Shown in pieces: positions 53,342 to 62,928 of a DNA stretch of 64,000 nt (its first letter is position 1; every line of letters starts with the position of its first letter). A model generated the notes under the pieces. That model was not told where the DNA came from. It ran no database searches and saw only the letters and a program-made list of their open reading frames with translations. Location: assembly GCA_028281525.1 (NCBI GenBank), contig JANQJR010000066.1, positions 1-64,000 of the forward strand, read 5' to 3'. Origin of the DNA: Magnetovibrio sp. GTDB taxonomy: Bacteria > Pseudomonadota > Alphaproteobacteria > Rhodospirillales > Magnetovibrionaceae. A program made the translations under genes and the position numbers.

Positions 53342-53767
53342 TTGCGGCGTCTCATTTCGTGGTTGATCATGGTGCCGGCGGCGGTTGCCGTCGTCATCTT
53401 CGCACTCAACAACAAAGCGCCCGTGGCGCTCGACCTTTGGCCGTTCGCGATGACGGTCGAGATGGAGCTCTATCTGGTGCTCACCGCCGTGTTGGGTGTG
53501 GGCGTGCTGCTCGGCGGCGTGGCGTCCTGGGCCGGCGCGGGGCGATTGCGTTCGGAACTGCGCAAGCAGTCTTATAACGGTGAAGTGGCGCGTCGCCAGC
53601 TCAAATCCGAGCAGGAACGCGCTCAGCAGTTTGAAGCGGAACTCAAGGTGCTGCGCATGCAGCAATTGCACACGCCTGCGCCGCAGCCGGGCGACGACGC
53701 TAAAACCATCGAACACGCACCCAGCGACGGGACGGGGCAACTGCCCAAGCCGCAAAGCGCGGCATAA
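53342..53767 (+). CDS. lapA: LapA-like (DUF1049) membrane protein
   Basis: A 141-residue protein with two transmembrane helices (about 3-22, LISWLIMVPAAVAVVIFALN, and about 44-64, YLVLTAVLGVGVLLGGVASW) and a coiled-coil cytoplasmic tail (about 68-110). In enterobacteria LapA acts with LapB in controlling lipopolysaccharide synthesis through FtsH; no lapB is visible here, so only the family is claimed. It uses a TTG start with GAGGAG eight bases upstream. Located between ihfB and pyrF. Confidence 0.8.
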   Translation: MRRLISWLIMVPAAVAVVIFALNNKAPVALDLWPFAMTVEMELYLVLTAVLGVGVLLGGVASWAGAGRLRSELRKQSYNGEVARRQLKSEQERAQQFEAELKVLRMQQLHTPAPQPGDDAKTIEHAPSDGTGQLPKPQSAA

Positions 53768-53827
53768 ATCGCAATTCTTTGCAAATAAACCTTTGTTGCA
53801 CCGCACGAGCGGGTTACAAAGATTCCC

Positions 53828-54541
53828 ATGGTTGGGATCAAACACGCTTGGCAGCGCATTTTTGTTGCGCTCGACACCACCGATGTCGGACGCGCGGTGG
53901 AGCTTGCCAATGGCTTGAAAGGCAAGGTCGGCGGCGTGAAGCTGGGCAAGGAGTTTTTCACCGCCCACGGCCCCGATGGTGTGCATCGCGTCACGGAATG
54001 CGGCATGCCGCTGTTCCTCGATCTTAAATTCCACGACATTCCCAACACGGTGGCAGGCGCTGTGCGCGCGTCCTTGGCGTTGGATCCGTTCATGGTCAAT
54101 GTGCACGCCAGCGGCGGGCGACGCATGATGGAAGCGGCCCGTGCGGCGGCTGATGAAGCCGACGTGGGCAAACGTCCCAATGTCATCGCGGTGACGGTGC
54201 TGACCTCCATGACGCGTGACGACCTAGTGGAAGTGGGCCTCGACGAAGAACCCTTGGAACAGGTCCTTAGGCTCGGCCGCCTGACCCAAGCCAGCGGGCT
54301 GGACGGTGTGGTCTGTTCGGCCAAGGAGGTGGTTGCCTTGAGGGGGGCCGTGGGGCCGGACTTCAAGCTGGTGGTGCCGGGCATTCGCCCCGAATGGGCT
54401 AGCCTGGACGATCAACGCCGCGTGGTCACGCCCAAGGACGCCGTTGACTTAGGCGCCGATTATCTGGTGATCGGCCGGCCCATCACCGCGCACGACGACC
54501 CGGCCGAGGCTGCGCGCCTGATCGCCGAAGAGATGCCTTGA
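53828..54541 (+). CDS. pyrF: Orotidine 5'-phosphate decarboxylase
   Basis: Final step of UMP synthesis. The 237-residue TIM-barrel product has the catalytic block FLDLKFHDIPNTV with Asp65, Lys67 and Asp70, preceded by the phosphate/orotate strand IFVALDT and GGVKLGKEFF. The C-terminal phosphate loop is near LVIGRPITAHDDP. It follows lapA after 60 bases. Two membrane-protein genes separate it from trpF, with which it is usually close. Confidence 0.95.
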   Translation: MVGIKHAWQRIFVALDTTDVGRAVELANGLKGKVGGVKLGKEFFTAHGPDGVHRVTECGMPLFLDLKFHDIPNTVAGAVRASLALDPFMVNVHASGGRRMMEAARAAADEADVGKRPNVIAVTVLTSMTRDDLVEVGLDEEPLEQVLRLGRLTQASGLDGVVCSAKEVVALRGAVGPDFKLVVPGIRPEWASLDDQRRVVTPKDAVDLGADYLVIGRPITAHDDPAEAARLIAEEMP

Positions 54542-54625
54542 ACCTCTCAAAGACCCTCGCACTTTATGACCTAGCACCGGCACCTCTTATAGTGCGTGCG
54601 GGCTTAATCCATGCCGGGGGGCAGC

Positions 54626-55567
54626 ATGAGCAATTCTGAAGCAACCGAATCCGCGCCGAAACTCAAGATTTGGGGGCTGGTAAAAGAAACGTATGGCACG
54701 CTGTTTCGTGATTTCATGGGATTTGTGCAAACCATTTGGCTGCTTGTGGGTTTGAATGTCGCTTTTGCCATTTATCAACTCACGGCGGGCCAAGAAGTGA
54801 TGCTCAAACAAATGGCTGAGGTGCAGACCAGCCAGGACCCAGCAGCGTTCATGAGTACCTTTTTCACGGTGTTCTCCATAGGCATCATCATAACGTTTGT
54901 CTTCATGTTCCTGATGGGCTGCGTTGGCGTTGCGGTTTATCGCCTTGTTCTTCTGCGAGAAAAACCATCGATTATCGGTTTTCGGATCGGTAGGCGGGAA
55001 GTCCGCACCTTCGGGTACTTGCTGGCATTCATGGTGTTGGGTTTCTTGTTGATGCTTCCGGTGATGATTGGAATGGCCCTGTTAGGCGGTCTCTTCAATG
55101 CAATCGCTTCCGACACAGGCGCCATGTCGGGTGTCTTTCATTTCGCTATGATGTTTATCGTTTTTTCGTTGATGATCATGATTTCCATCCGCACGGTTTT
55201 TGTCTTGCCCGCCCTTGCAATGGATCAGCAAGGGGGGCTATGGCGGCGAATCGGCGCGGCGTGGCGAAGCGCCAGGGGTAACACCTTTCGTATGTTTCTC
55301 GCCCTGGTCGTATCTCAGTTGCCGATCATTTTTTTGAACTTCGTAATGATGACCGTGTTTGCGATCACAGGTCTTCAAACAATAAAAAAAGCTGTTGAAA
55401 GCGGGGGCGATCCAAACATGATGATGGAAACCGTGGGCGCCACCGAAATTATCATGGGGATCCTCATGTGGCTGAGTATGTTGCTATTTTGGATTATGTT
55501 TGCGATTGCATACCGCAAACTCACCGCCCATGATGGGGATATACTCCAACAACCGGCGGAAGCATGA
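54626..55567 (+). CDS. Hypothetical multi-spanning membrane protein
   Basis: A 313-residue protein with six hydrophobic segments, for example about 29-49 (GFVQTIWLLVGLNVAFAIY), 75-101, 127-155, 168-190, 220-245 and 270-292, and no recognised family signature. The layout, with a conserved-looking RIGAAWRSARGNTFRMFLALV before the fifth helix, recalls YciC/DUF975-type membrane proteins. The ATG at 54626 follows a G-rich site. It overlaps the next gene as ATGA, so the two form a coupled pair and possibly a complex. Slightly AT-richer than neighbours. Confidence 0.7.
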   Translation: MSNSEATESAPKLKIWGLVKETYGTLFRDFMGFVQTIWLLVGLNVAFAIYQLTAGQEVMLKQMAEVQTSQDPAAFMSTFFTVFSIGIIITFVFMFLMGCVGVAVYRLVLLREKPSIIGFRIGRREVRTFGYLLAFMVLGFLLMLPVMIGMALLGGLFNAIASDTGAMSGVFHFAMMFIVFSLMIMISIRTVFVLPALAMDQQGGLWRRIGAAWRSARGNTFRMFLALVVSQLPIIFLNFVMMTVFAITGLQTIKKAVESGGDPNMMMETVGATEIIMGILMWLSMLLFWIMFAIAYRKLTAHDGDILQQPAEA

Positions 55568-56097
55568 CACCTGACAAATCCGAAGAACCGCGCCATTACC
55601 GCAGCTTTTCATACCAAGCTATCCAGACTCTGGGGCGTGCCTATCCGGTGATCCTGCGCGCGGCGCTGCTGCCGTTTTTGCTGTCGGTGGGCGTGGTGGT
55701 GCTGGCGCGCATGGTCGGCGCACCGGAACGCTATGTCTTGGACGGGCTGCACGGGGTGTTGGTGATTTCTTATCTGACCTCCGTGATCCGTATCGCGGCT
55801 GGCACCTATCCGGGACCGGGGCTGTTGAGCCTTGCGGTGCCAAAGCCAAGCTGGCCGGGGCTGAGGCCGATTTTGGGTATGCTGGGTGAGGCGTTGCTGC
55901 TGGTGTTGCCCACCGCCTTGTTCCTGTTCGTGTTGTTGATTTATTTTGGCCCCACGCTCGCCGCGGCGCTCACCGTTTTGGACAGCCAGGTGGTTTTCAT
56001 CGCCGTGCAACTGGTGCCGGAATTCATCCTCACCACGCTGTTGGGCTTGGTGCTTGGCCACGGCATGGCTAAGATCGCCGCCGAACGACAAGATTGA
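55564..56097 (+). CDS. Hypothetical membrane protein, partner of the preceding gene
   Basis: A 177-residue protein with about four hydrophobic segments (about 29-50, 64-80, 108-132 and 141-168) and no known motif. Its N-terminus (YRSFSYQAIQTLGRAYPVIL) resembles the start of YciC-like proteins, so it may be a shorter paralogue of its upstream neighbour. It begins inside the neighbour's stop codon (ATGA) and trpF starts nine bases after its own stop, so it is part of the pyrF-trp transcript. Confidence 0.65.
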   Translation: MTPDKSEEPRHYRSFSYQAIQTLGRAYPVILRAALLPFLLSVGVVVLARMVGAPERYVLDGLHGVLVISYLTSVIRIAAGTYPGPGLLSLAVPKPSWPGLRPILGMLGEALLLVLPTALFLFVLLIYFGPTLAAALTVLDSQVVFIAVQLVPEFILTTLLGLVLGHGMAKIAAERQD

Positions 56098-56106
56098 GAG
56101 CATGCC

Positions 56107-56748
56107 ATGCCCGTCGACGTCAAAATCTGCGGAATCCGCACCCCTGAGGCTTTGGACGCCGCCGTGTCGGGTGGCGCCAAAATGGTCGGCTTTGTGTTTT
56201 TTCCCAAATCGCCCCGCGCCGTGACCCCGGTGGAGGCCCAGGCCCTGATGGCGCGTGTGCCGGACGGCGTAACCAAGGTTGCCCTGCTGGTGGACCCCGA
56301 CGACTATGAAGCCCGCGCGATCTGCCGCCAATTGCCGGTGGATGTGGTGCAGCTTCACGGGTCCGAGACCTTGGAACGCGTCGCCGACATCAAGGCCGTT
56401 ACCGGCAAACCGGTGATGAAGGCGGTCGGCATCGCGGGCCCGGACGACATCGCCCGCGCCCATGAATACGAGGCCGTGGCGGACCATGTGCTTTTGGACG
56501 CCAAGCCGCCGAAGGACGCGGACCTGCCGGGCGGCAACGCGTTGAGTTTCGACTGGACCTTGATCGCGAACGAGGCATGGCGTGTACCTTGGCTGTTGGC
56601 GGGTGGATTAAACGCCGGAAATCTGGCTGAAGCGGTGAAAACGTCCGGTGCGGGCTTCGTGGACGTCTCCAGCGGCGTCGAGGACGCGCCTGGTCAAAAA
56701 AGCGTACAAAAAATCCGGGAATTTCTGGAACTTGCCCGCAGGCTCTAA
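56107..56748 (+). CDS. trpF: Phosphoribosylanthranilate isomerase
   Basis: Third step of tryptophan synthesis from chorismate. The 213-residue TIM barrel opens with [17 protein letters not shown], where Cys7 is the catalytic base; the acid is an Asp further on. [14 protein letters not shown] and VQLHGSET follow, and SFDWTLI and [13 protein letters not shown] come near the end with [12 protein letters not shown] as the phosphate-binding close. It leads trpF-trpB-trpA. The other trp genes (trpE, G, D, C) are not in the window. Confidence 0.95.
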   Translation: MPVDVKICGIRTPEALDAAVSGGAKMVGFVFFPKSPRAVTPVEAQALMARVPDGVTKVALLVDPDDYEARAICRQLPVDVVQLHGSETLERVADIKAVTGKPVMKAVGIAGPDDIARAHEYEAVADHVLLDAKPPKDADLPGGNALSFDWTLIANEAWRVPWLLAGGLNAGNLAEAVKTSGAGFVDVSSGVEDAPGQKSVQKIREFLELARRL

Positions 56749-56846
56749 AGTCATCTGAAAGCCACGTTTGGAGCCTCAAATCAGTGGCGTTCAGGCGTGG
56801 AGCTTGCTATGGTCCGCGCTCAATTGTTTCAGATGTGTGCACACCG

Positions 56847-58085
56847 ATGAGCAAGCCCAACACCTACCGCCCCAACACATTGCGAGACGGTCCGGACGAA
56901 ACCGGCCATTTCGGCATTTTCGGCGGCCAATTCGTCGCCGAAACCCTGATGCCGTTGGTCCACGATGTGGCCAAAGCTTACGAAGCCGCCAAGGCCGACC
57001 CGGAGTTTGAGGCGGAAAAGGCCTATTACCTGAGCCAATACGTGGGCCGTCCGAGCCCCTTGTATCTGGCTCAGCGTCTGACCGACCATTTGGGCGGCGC
57101 GAAGGTGTACCTCAAGCGCGAGGACCTGAACCACACCGGGGCGCACAAGGTCAACAACACCATCGGCCAAATCCTGCTCGCCAAGCGCATGGGCAAATCC
57201 CGCATCATCGCCGAAACCGGCGCGGGTCAGCATGGCGTGGCGACCGCCACCGTATGCGCCCTGTTTGACATTCCCTGCACCATCTACATGGGCACCAAGG
57301 ACATCGAGCGCCAAGCGCCGAACGTGTTCCGCATGAAGATGCTGGGTGCGGAGGTCAAACCCGTGACCGTGGGATCGTGTTCGCTCAAAGATGCGCTCAA
57401 CGAAGCGATCCGCGATTGGGTCACCAATGTGGACAGCACGTACTTTCTGATCGGCACCGCGGCGGGCATGCATCCGTTCCCCATGATGGTGCGCGATTTC
57501 CAATGTGTGATCGGCGATGAAGTGCGCGAACAGATCATGGAAGCCGAAGGACGTCTGCCCGACACCTTGGTCGCGTGTATCGGCGGGGGATCGAACGCCA
57601 TCGGCCTGTTCCACCCGTTCCTGGACGATCAAGATGTCAAGATTATCGGCACCGAAGCGGCGGGCAAGGGGATCGAGACCGGTGAGCATGCCGCGTCGCT
57701 CACGGCCGGCTCGCCCGGCGTGTTGCACGGCAACCGCATGTATCTGCTGCAAGACGACGACGGCCAAGTGCAGGAAGCCGACAGCATTTCGGCGGGCCTG
57801 GATTACCCCGGCATTGGGCCGGAGCACTGCTGGCTGCACGATATGGGCCGGGTCGAGTACGTGCCGGTCACCGACACCGAAGCGCTCGATGCGTTTCATG
57901 CGTTGACCAAGCTGGAAGGCATTATTCCGGCGCTGGAAAGCTCCCATGCGTTGGCGCACGCGATGAAGATCGCGCCGGATTTGCCCAAGGACCACATCCT
58001 GGTGGTGAACCTGTCCGGTCGGGGCGATAAGGATTTGAACACCGTTGCGCATGCCATGGGCGTGGACATGGGGGTGAACCTGTGA
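56847..58085 (+). CDS. trpB: Tryptophan synthase beta subunit
   Basis: PLP enzyme that joins indole and serine to make tryptophan. The 412-residue product has the PLP lysine Lys101 in [14 protein letters not shown], the glycine-rich phosphate loop [12 protein letters not shown] and [13 protein letters not shown]. The ATG at 56847 gives the usual N-terminus ([20 protein letters not shown]). Its stop overlaps the trpA start (GTGA), as is common for the alpha2beta2 enzyme. Confidence 0.97.
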   Translation: MSKPNTYRPNTLRDGPDETGHFGIFGGQFVAETLMPLVHDVAKAYEAAKADPEFEAEKAYYLSQYVGRPSPLYLAQRLTDHLGGAKVYLKREDLNHTGAHKVNNTIGQILLAKRMGKSRIIAETGAGQHGVATATVCALFDIPCTIYMGTKDIERQAPNVFRMKMLGAEVKPVTVGSCSLKDALNEAIRDWVTNVDSTYFLIGTAAGMHPFPMMVRDFQCVIGDEVREQIMEAEGRLPDTLVACIGGGSNAIGLFHPFLDDQDVKIIGTEAAGKGIETGEHAASLTAGSPGVLHGNRMYLLQDDDGQVQEADSISAGLDYPGIGPEHCWLHDMGRVEYVPVTDTEALDAFHALTKLEGIIPALESSHALAHAMKIAPDLPKDHILVVNLSGRGDKDLNTVAHAMGVDMGVNL

Positions 58086-58939
58086 ACGTGATCAACGCAA
58101 AAGCCGTGACCACACGTTTGGCGAAAAGATTCGCAGACTTGAAGGCTCAAGGTCGAGGCGGTTTGGTGACCTATGTCATGTCCGGCGATCCCGATCTGGA
58201 AACCGGCCAAGCGATCCTCAACGGCTTGCCGGGTGCGGGTGCGGACATCATCGAGTTGGGCATGGCCTTTTCCGACCCCATGGCCGACGGCCCGTCGATC
58301 CAGGCCGCCGCGATCCGCGCCCTGGATGCGGGTGTAACCCTGAAAAAGACGCTGGACCAAGTGCGCACTTTCCGCATAGAGGACGACGAGACCCCGATCG
58401 TGCTGATGGGCTATTACAACCCGATCCATCACTACGGGGTCGAAGCCTTCGTTCAGGACGCCAAGGAAGCCGGCGCGGACGGTTTGATCGTCGTGGACCT
58501 GCCGCCGGAAGAAGAAAGTGAGCTGTGTATTCCTGCGCTGCAAGGCGGGCTCAACTTCATCTATCTGACCACGCCAACCACAGACGACGGCCGTCTGCCG
58601 CGTGTGGTGGAGAAAGCGTCGGGCTTCGTTTATTATGTCTCCGTCAAGGGGACCACGGGCGCGGGCTCGGCGGCGGTTTCCGACATTGACGCCGCTGTCA
58701 AACGCATCCGCAAACACACCGATTTGCCGGTGGCCGTGGGCTTCGGCATCACCACGCCCGAAGCCGCGGCCGATGTGGCGGCCGTCTCCGATGCGGCTGT
58801 GGTGGGTTCGGCCCTGGTCAACCGGGTGCGCGACAATTTGGACGCGGACGGAAAAGCCGGACCGGGTCTGGTGGACGAAGTGTTGGGCTTCGTGGGAGAC
58901 CTCGCCGCCAGCGTCCGGAAAACGCAGAGCAAAGGATAA
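58082..58939 (+). CDS. trpA: Tryptophan synthase alpha subunit
   Basis: Releases indole from indole-3-glycerol phosphate and channels it to TrpB. The 285-residue TIM barrel has the catalytic Glu58 and Asp69 in [19 protein letters not shown], 11 residues apart as in the Salmonella enzyme. [16 protein letters not shown] and [12 protein letters not shown] are conserved. It uses a GTG start overlapping the trpB stop. accD follows four bases later. Confidence 0.96.
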   Translation: MNVINAKAVTTRLAKRFADLKAQGRGGLVTYVMSGDPDLETGQAILNGLPGAGADIIELGMAFSDPMADGPSIQAAAIRALDAGVTLKKTLDQVRTFRIEDDETPIVLMGYYNPIHHYGVEAFVQDAKEAGADGLIVVDLPPEEESELCIPALQGGLNFIYLTTPTTDDGRLPRVVEKASGFVYYVSVKGTTGAGSAAVSDIDAAVKRIRKHTDLPVAVGFGITTPEAAADVAAVSDAAVVGSALVNRVRDNLDADGKAGPGLVDEVLGFVGDLAASVRKTQSKG

Positions 58940-58942
58940 CGC

Positions 58943-59935
58943 ATGAATTGGCTCAAGGATTTCGTCAGGCCGAAGCTCAAGGAACTGGTTGGGGCAACCA
59001 AGGACATCCCCGAGAACCTCTGGCACCAGTGTCCGAGTTGCGAGCAGATGATTTTCCACCGCGATCTGGAGGCGAACTTGAACGTTTGTCAGCATTGCGG
59101 CCATCACATGCGTATCGGTGTCGGCAAGCGTCTCGAATTGCTGTTCGACGGCGGCGAGTACAAGACCGCGCAGTTTGCGTCCCTGGTGACCGATCCGCTG
59201 AAGTTCCGGGACCTGAAAAAATATTCAGAACGTTTGAAGGATTCCCAGGCCAAAACCGCCGAGGAAGACGCCCTGATCGTGGCGCACGGCAAGATGGGTG
59301 GGCAAAACGTGGTGATCGCCGCGTTCAATTTCGCGTTTATGGGCGGCTCCATGGGTACGGCGGTGGGCGAAGGTTTGGTCACCGCGTCGCGCTTGGCGCA
59401 AGTCCAGGATGCGTCCCTGATCGTCATTCCGGCGTCGGGCGGCGCACGCATGCAAGAGGGCATCTTGTCCCTGATGCAAATGGCGCGCACCACCATCGCG
59501 GTGGAAGAGGTCAAGGACAAGGGTTTGCCGTATATGGTGCTGTTGACCGACCCGACCACCGGCGGCGTGTCGGCGTCGTTCGCCATGCTGGGCGATGTGG
59601 CCATCGCGGAACCCGGTTGTGTCATCGGCTTCGCCGGACGGCGTGTGATCGAACAGACCATCCGCGAACAGCTGCCCGACGATTTTCAATCCGCCGAATA
59701 CCTGTTGGATCATGGCATGGTGGACATGGTGGTCGAACGCAAGGATTTGCGCTCCACCATCATCCGGGTGCTGTCGTTGTTGCGCAACACCGGCGCGCCT
59801 GCGGACGTGGTCGAACTGGTGGCCGAACCGGTGGTGATGCCCGAAGACAAACCCGAAAAGAAAACCGACAGTCCGGTTATCGACGCGCCGATCCCGCACG
59901 GCGCGCGGCCGACCGAAGACGAGCCCAAATCCTAA
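58943..59935 (+). CDS. accD: Acetyl-CoA carboxylase carboxyltransferase beta subunit
   Basis: Transfers the carboxyl group from biotin to acetyl-CoA, the committed step of fatty-acid synthesis, in complex with AccA. The 330-residue product has the zinc ribbon CPSC (Cys30, Cys33) and CQHC (Cys49, Cys52), then the crotonase-type core with PASGGARMQEGILSLMQM and DPTTGGVSASFAMLGD. The C-terminal tail is acidic and Pro-rich. The trpA-accD-folC order is typical for alphaproteobacteria. Confidence 0.96.
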   Translation: MNWLKDFVRPKLKELVGATKDIPENLWHQCPSCEQMIFHRDLEANLNVCQHCGHHMRIGVGKRLELLFDGGEYKTAQFASLVTDPLKFRDLKKYSERLKDSQAKTAEEDALIVAHGKMGGQNVVIAAFNFAFMGGSMGTAVGEGLVTASRLAQVQDASLIVIPASGGARMQEGILSLMQMARTTIAVEEVKDKGLPYMVLLTDPTTGGVSASFAMLGDVAIAEPGCVIGFAGRRVIEQTIREQLPDDFQSAEYLLDHGMVDMVVERKDLRSTIIRVLSLLRNTGAPADVVELVAEPVVMPEDKPEKKTDSPVIDAPIPHGARPTEDEPKS

Positions 59936-59974
59936 ATTGACGCGCCCCGGTCGCATTCCCACATCAGGCCCATC

Positions 59975-61342
59975 ATGAGCACCGATACACAGACGGATTC
60001 CATTTTGGCGCGCTTGGTGGCGCTGCACCCTAAATCCATCGATCTCAGCCTGGAGCGTCTGGAGCGCCTGCTGGCGGCGCTGGATCATCCGGAACAGATG
60101 CTCCCGTCGGTGGTGCACGTCGCGGGCACCAACGGCAAGGGCTCGACCTGTGCGTTCCTGCGCGCGTTCGCCGAGGCTGCGGGCTTGCGCTGCCATGTCT
60201 ACACGTCGCCCCACCTGGTGCGTTTCAACGAACGCATCCGCCTGGGCGGACAGCTGATCGGGGATGCGGAGTTGGCGGCGGTTTTGGAAGAATGCGAAAC
60301 CGCAAACGCCGGGCACCCGATTACGTTTTTCGAGATCACCACGGCTGCGGCGTTCCTGGTGTTTTCCCGCCATCCTGCGGATCTGGTGATTTTGGAAACG
60401 GGCCTCGGCGGTCGTCTGGATGCGACCAACGTGATCGAAAAGCCCCGACTGACCTGCATCACGCCGGTGTCCATGGATCATCAAAATTTTCTGGGCGACA
60501 CCATCGAGGACATCACCGCTGAAAAAGCCGGGATTCTAAAGCCGGGCGTGCCCTGTGTGGTCGCCGCCCAAGGCACGCGCGCAGGCGAAAAGGTGTTGCG
60601 CAAGGCGGCCAAGGAGGTCGGCGCGCCACTGGTCTGGGAAGGCAAGGATTGGTTCGCCCGATCGGCGGGCGGGCGGCGCTCCCAGTCCGAGAGCGGCTTT
60701 CTTTACAAGGGCGGCGCGACCAGCCCGCAAGGCGAGACCGAGCGCGCGTTTCCCTCGCCCGCGTTGGAAGGCCGTCATCAAATGCGCAATGCGGCGTTGG
60801 CCATCGCATGCGCCGAAGCGCTTGCAAGTGGGGATGGGCCGGATTTCGACATTTCGGACGCCGCCATCAAGATGGGTCTCAAGGCCGTGGAATGGCCGGG
60901 TCGCTTGCAGCGCCTCACCACCGGCCCCCTGGTTGATCAATTGGGCGGCGGTCAATGGGGTGAGGGCTGGGAGCTGTGGCTCGACGGCGGGCACAACCGC
61001 GGCGCCGCGGACGCCATCGCCCAGCATTCGCGCGGCTGGCGGGGTCAGGACTTATGGCTGGTGTACGGTGCGCTTAACCAACGCCCACCGCTGGAGTTCT
61101 TGAAACCGCTGGAAGGCAAGGTCCGTGGCGTGCGCACCGTCGCCATTCCCGATCAGGAAAACAGCCTGAGCGCCGAAGAAAGTTGTGAAGTCGCCAACCA
61201 ACTGCACATGAACGCCGCCCCGGCCGGGTCTGTTGCGGATGCCATCCGCTCGATTGTGAACAATGGGGGCGGCGCGGGCGGGCGCATTTTGATTTGCGGC
61301 TCGCTCTATTTGGCCGGTCATGTGCTGGCGGATAATGGTTGA
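59975..61342 (+). CDS. folC: Bifunctional folylpolyglutamate/dihydrofolate synthase
   Basis: Adds glutamate to dihydropteroate and then to tetrahydrofolates. The 455-residue product has the P-loop VHVAGTNGKGSTCAF, the Omega-loop region YTSPHLVRFNERIRLGG, ILETGLGGRLDATN and VSMDHQNFLGDTIEDITAEK. The C-terminal domain follows with WLDGGHNRGAA. Length is normal. Its stop codon is immediately next to the end of the convergent ArsR gene. Confidence 0.95.
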   Translation: MSTDTQTDSILARLVALHPKSIDLSLERLERLLAALDHPEQMLPSVVHVAGTNGKGSTCAFLRAFAEAAGLRCHVYTSPHLVRFNERIRLGGQLIGDAELAAVLEECETANAGHPITFFEITTAAAFLVFSRHPADLVILETGLGGRLDATNVIEKPRLTCITPVSMDHQNFLGDTIEDITAEKAGILKPGVPCVVAAQGTRAGEKVLRKAAKEVGAPLVWEGKDWFARSAGGRRSQSESGFLYKGGATSPQGETERAFPSPALEGRHQMRNAALAIACAEALASGDGPDFDISDAAIKMGLKAVEWPGRLQRLTTGPLVDQLGGGQWGEGWELWLDGGHNRGAADAIAQHSRGWRGQDLWLVYGALNQRPPLEFLKPLEGKVRGVRTVAIPDQENSLSAEESCEVANQLHMNAAPAGSVADAIRSIVNNGGGAGGRILICGSLYLAGHVLADNG

Positions 61343-61672
61343 TCAGCTGCACTCTTTATCAAGGTCACAGCATGAGCGGATTTGCGGATGATCGGCGCAG
61401 CAATCGTGCAGCAAAAAACCGATCATCTGCCCGATGTGTTTGAAATTCGCCCGATACATGACCTTGCGCGATTGTCGTTCCGATGTGATCACACCGGCGT
61501 TTTCCAGTGCCGAGAGATGAAACGACGCCCGCGAAGAGGCCGCGCCGACATGCGTGCCGACGTCACCGGCGGATGCGCCCTTTTCGCCACGGCCAATCAG
61601 ATACTTAACGATGCGCAATCGGGTTTCCTGGGACAGCGCGCCGAGGATGGAAAGGACCTGTTGCTCATTCAT
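61343..61672 (-). CDS. ArsR/SmtB family metal- or redox-responsive repressor
   Basis: A 109-residue winged-helix repressor. LSQETRLRIVKYLIGRG is the leading helix, SSRASFHLSALENAGVI the recognition region and SERQSRKVMYRANF the wing. The C-terminus carries five cysteines, Cys91, Cys92, Cys101, Cys102 and Cys108, in an order (CC, CC, C) that suggests soft-metal or arsenical binding, or thiol redox sensing. It is divergent from a glutathione S-transferase-like gene and its own operator-like inverted repeat lies between them, so it probably represses both. Stop is adjacent to folC. Confidence 0.85.
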   Translation of the reverse strand: MNEQQVLSILGALSQETRLRIVKYLIGRGEKGASAGDVGTHVGAASSRASFHLSALENAGVITSERQSRKVMYRANFKHIGQMIGFLLHDCCADHPQIRSCCDLDKECS

Positions 61673-61676
61673 ACTT

Positions 61677-61708
61677 CAATATCTCTTGAAATGTTGAGAT
61701 GTGTATTG
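61677..61708. promoter_or_regulatory. Candidate ArsR operator between the divergent genes
   Basis: CAATA (61677-61681) and TATTG (61704-61708) are exact inverted copies that enclose a second pair ATCTC (61681-61685)/GAGAT (61696-61700). The site begins five bases upstream of the ArsR start and about 65 bases upstream of the transferase start, suited to repress both. Confidence 0.55.
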
Positions 61709-61773
61709 TATATCGTCCATCAACACCGTCAAGGCCGTTACATGCGCCTTGCAAGAGCCTTGGAGTTTCGCCC

Positions 61774-62475
61774 ATGAAAATCGTCAGTCTCAAGATCTGC
61801 CCGTTCGTTCAACGGATCACGGCTTTGCTGGCGGCAAAAAGGATCTCTTACGATCAGGGGTTCATCAGCCTGAGCGGCAAGCCGCAGTGGTTTTTGGATA
61901 TTTCCCCCCATGGCCAGGTCCCTGTTTTGATCACGGATACCGGCACGGCGCTGTTCGAATCGGACGCCATCGCCGAATACTTAGAAGAGGTCTATCCCGC
62001 CTTGAACCCCGGCGAGTCTCCTGAACAACGCGCACTCAATCGTGCGTGGAGCCATCTTGCGGCCAAAAACTATCTGGTTCAATGCAGCGCGCAGCGCAGC
62101 CCGGACCGCACCACCTTGATTGAGCGGAGCGAAAAACTTTCGCAGGCTTTTGACAAAATTGAAATCGCCCTGGGTTCGTCGACCTATTTCAATGGTGAGA
62201 CCATCGGCATGGTCGACATCGCCTGGTTGGTGCTTTTGCATCGCGCGCATATTATTGAAAGGCACACGGGTTTTGATTTCATCGGCGAGCGTTCGAAACT
62301 GAAAACCTGGCAAAAGACGTTGATGGCCTCAGGGCTGGCCGAAAAATCCGTTGCGCCTGATTTTGAAGCGGCGTTTGCGGATTTTTATCTGTCAGATGAA
62401 ACGTACCTGGGGCGCGGGTACGATGTACACAGTTCCACAGCCGACCATATTTGTACCGTCGGCGCGTGCTGCTAA
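61774..62475 (+). CDS. Glutathione S-transferase family protein
   Basis: A 233-residue cytosolic GST-like protein. The thioredoxin-like N-domain begins MKIVSLKICPFVQR, with Cys9 in the omega-type catalytic place; GQVPVLITD carries the cis-proline and LFESDAIAEYLEE the glutathione-binding Glu-Ser. A helical C-domain follows. The last residues HICTVGACC add three cysteines, unusual for the family. GGAG precedes the ATG. Divergent from an ArsR repressor with Cys-rich end, so a role in metal, arsenical or thiol stress is likely but unproven. Confidence 0.85.
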   Translation: MKIVSLKICPFVQRITALLAAKRISYDQGFISLSGKPQWFLDISPHGQVPVLITDTGTALFESDAIAEYLEEVYPALNPGESPEQRALNRAWSHLAAKNYLVQCSAQRSPDRTTLIERSEKLSQAFDKIEIALGSSTYFNGETIGMVDIAWLVLLHRAHIIERHTGFDFIGERSKLKTWQKTLMASGLAEKSVAPDFEAAFADFYLSDETYLGRGYDVHSSTADHICTVGACC

Positions 62476-62520
62476 AATAAAAAAAGCCCCGCCGGACCAG
62501 GAAGATCGGTTGGCGGGGCT
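62476..62520 (-). terminator. Intrinsic terminator of trxA
   Basis: AGCCCCGCC and GGCGGGGCT form a perfect 9-bp stem between 62485 and 62520. On the minus strand it is followed by a run of T residues, 22 bases after the trxA stop. Confidence 0.85.
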
Positions 62521-62541
62521 GGTCCATTTTGGGGATGCGGA

Positions 62542-62856
62542 TCAGATCGAGTTTTCGATCCATTCCTGCAATTTGTTCTTCGGCAGCGCGCCGATTTTCA
62601 CTGCGGCGGGTTGACCGTTTTTGAAGATCATCAGGGTCGGAATGCCGCGCACGCCGTATTTGGACGGGGTCATCGGATTGTCGTCGATGTTGAGTTTGGC
62701 GATGGTGACCTTGTCGCCCATTTCACCGGCGATTTCTTCCAACGCCGGGGCGATCTGTTTGCACGGTCCGCACCATTCAGCCCAGAAATCGATCAACACC
62801 GGGGTGGTGGACTGCAAAACGTCGGCGTCGAAACTGTCGTCGGTAATCTCTTTCAT
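62542..62856 (-). CDS. trxA: Thioredoxin 1
   Basis: General cytoplasmic disulfide reductase. The 104-residue product has the active site WCGPC with Cys29 and Cys32 in [15 protein letters not shown], the buried Asp in the preceding strand and the cis-proline in [11 protein letters not shown]. Length and sequence are standard. It is convergent with the GST gene across a terminator and follows addA on the same strand after 73 bases, a common alphaproteobacterial order. Confidence 0.96.
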   Translation of the reverse strand: MKEITDDSFDADVLQSTTPVLIDFWAEWCGPCKQIAPALEEIAGEMGDKVTIAKLNIDDNPMTPSKYGVRGIPTLMIFKNGQPAAVKIGALPKNKLQEWIENSI

Positions 62857-62928
62857 GTGTGCGAATCCCAGCGGAAATTGTCATTAAAGCGTTGACCAAA
62901 TCTAAGGACGCCCAGCGGCGGCGTCAAG

